From contig JAPOOQ010000115.1 in the NCBI GenBank assembly GCA_026713345.1, forward strand, positions 1 through 7,082: DNA of 7,082 nt, given 5' to 3'. The DNA is from Gemmatimonadota bacterium (lineage in GTDB: Bacteria > Gemmatimonadota > Gemmatimonadetes > Longimicrobiales > Gaopeijiaceae). The position numbers and the translations under genes were made by a program. Positions 6,223 to 7,082 of this stretch are shown piece by piece; position 1 is the stretch's first letter, and each line of letters opens with the position of its first letter. The notes below the pieces were generated by a model that ran no database searches, had not been told where the DNA came from, and was given only the letters and a program-made list of their open reading frames with translations.

Positions 6223-7047
6223 GTGAAGCGTGTCCTCCTTTGCCTCGCCGCCGCCCTGGTCGCCACCGTCACGTTGGCGGAACCCCTGACCGGCCAGTGG
6301 CGCGGCTACGGCAGGCGCTGGGTCACCCCCCGCCAGCCGGACGAGGCGGCCGTGCCCGGCGAATTCACCTTCTGCCGGCTTCAGTACACTTCGGTCCGGC
6401 GCGAACGGCATGGCCAGGGCTGGAGAACGGACTACCCGGACGGCGACCACAATCTGCCGTTCCGCGCCTCGCAGATGACCACCCTGAGTGTGGCGAAGGA
6501 CGAGCGGGAAGACCCCTTCCACGCCGTCGTCACCGCCACCGACAACGGCCTCTACGCCTGTCCATTCATCTTCGCGTCCGACGTCGGGACGGCCCGGTTC
6601 AGCGAACTGGAGGCGGTGCGCCTGCGCGACTACCTGCTGAAGGGCGGCTTCCTCTGGGCCGACGACTTCTGGGGCGACATCGCCTTCCGCAACTGGTCGA
6701 TCGAGATGGAGCGGGTGCTGCCCGAATACGCCATCGAGGAGATCCCGATGGACCATCCCATCTTCCACACCCTCTACTCGGTGGACAGCATCCCGCAGAT
6801 CCCGTCGATCCAGTACTGGAGACAGAGCGGCCGCGTGGGCACGTCGGAGCGGGGCTCCGGGAGCGCGATCTACAGGATGTACGGGATCGCGGACGACTCG
6901 GGCCGGCTGATGGTCATCATGACCCACAACACGGACATCGCCGACGGTTGGGAGCGCGAAGGCGAAGAGGACGAGTTCTTCTACCGCTTCTCGCCCAACG
7001 CCTACGCGATCGGGTTCAACGTGATCATTTACTTCATGACCCACTGA
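6223..7047 (+). CDS. Exported DUF4159-like protein of unknown function
   Basis: From the GTG start this is 274 residues. Residues 1-19 form a signal peptide: a KR n-region, a hydrophobic core, and probable cleavage after Ala19 (TLA-EP). There is no lipobox, so the mature protein should be periplasmic or secreted. The mature part resembles the DUF4159 family: an early strand FTFCRLQY, a central YLLKGGFLWADDFWGD (137-152), a DHPIFHTLY segment, a late MVIMTHNTDIADGW and a C-terminus ending YAIGFNVIIYFMTH. No function is established for the family to my knowledge. In several phyla these genes sit with MoxR-type ATPase and DUF58 genes, and the stop here overlaps a possible next start (TGATG). It lies 167 bp beyond cysNC on the same strand; nothing in the sequence ties it to sulfation, and it more likely begins a separate transcription unit. 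The family call comes from remembered pattern only. Confidence 0.82.
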   Translation: MKRVLLCLAAALVATVTLAEPLTGQWRGYGRRWVTPRQPDEAAVPGEFTFCRLQYTSVRRERHGQGWRTDYPDGDHNLPFRASQMTTLSVAKDEREDPFHAVVTATDNGLYACPFIFASDVGTARFSELEAVRLRDYLLKGGFLWADDFWGDIAFRNWSIEMERVLPEYAIEEIPMDHPIFHTLYSVDSIPQIPSIQYWRQSGRVGTSERGSGSAIYRMYGIADDSGRLMVIMTHNTDIADGWEREGEEDEFFYRFSPNAYAIGFNVIIYFMTH

Positions 7048-7082
7048 TGTCGCGCTACCCCACCCGCCCGCGCGCGGAGGGC
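7047..7082 (+). CDS. Possible start of a next gene, cut by the window edge
   Basis: ATG 7047 overlaps the preceding stop as TGATG, the same junction style as cysD/cysNC. It opens a frame of 12 codons (MSRYPTRPRAEG) that runs off the window. No good Shine-Dalgarno precedes it, so initiation would depend on coupling. The product cannot be identified. A MoxR-type ATPase is a guess from the usual neighbourhood of DUF4159 genes. Confidence 0.35.
   Translation, partial: MSRYPTRPRAEG

Noticed and set aside
5962..7044. Minus-strand frame of 360 codons opposite the DUF4159-like gene
   Set aside because: Antisense shadow with no domain; the plus-strand reading has a signal peptide and family-like segments.

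Overview
This is a GC-rich (roughly two-thirds G+C) bacterial window with one divergent gene on the left and a tightly packed rightward gene series. Base composition, the fused CysN-CysC architecture and a DUF4159-type exported protein fit a Gemmatimonadota, Acidobacteriota or similar environmental lineage. That placement is inference; the window holds no rRNA or other firm taxonomic marker.

Layout. Positions 1-96 hold a structured, gene-poor segment with several overlapping inverted repeats. A leftward gene (119-781) encodes a STAS-domain anti-sigma-factor-antagonist-like protein with an unassigned C-terminal helical extension. A 121-bp divergent spacer (782-902) has a perfect TTGACA box reading towards the STAS gene. 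Rightward, four genes follow with no gaps: a cytochrome P450 (903-2276), a PAPS-dependent sulfotransferase (2266-3318), CysD, sulfate adenylyltransferase subunit 2 (3315-4232), and a CysN/CysC fusion, sulfate adenylyltransferase GTPase plus APS kinase (4232-6055). The junctions overlap by 11, 4 and 1 bases, so the four are almost certainly co-transcribed and translationally coupled. After a 167-bp spacer comes a signal-peptide-bearing DUF4159-like protein (6223-7047), whose stop overlaps a start codon open to the window edge.

How the genes work together. CysD and CysNC convert sulfate and ATP to APS and then PAPS. The sulfotransferase would transfer the sulfonate from PAPS to an acceptor, and the P450 can create the hydroxyl to be sulfated. 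The cassette therefore reads as a self-supplied 'hydroxylate then sulfate' pathway. Its parts match two known logics: Rhizobium nodH with nodPQ (sulfotransferase with dedicated PAPS synthesis) and Mycobacterium tuberculosis cyp128-stf3 (P450 plus sulfotransferase making sulfomenaquinone). Having both halves in one coupled operon is the most interesting feature here. The acceptor cannot be read from the sequence; a lipid, isoprenoid quinone or other hydrophobic metabolite is a reasonable hypothesis. No PAPS reductase, sulfite reductase, PAP phosphatase or P450 redox partner is present in the window.
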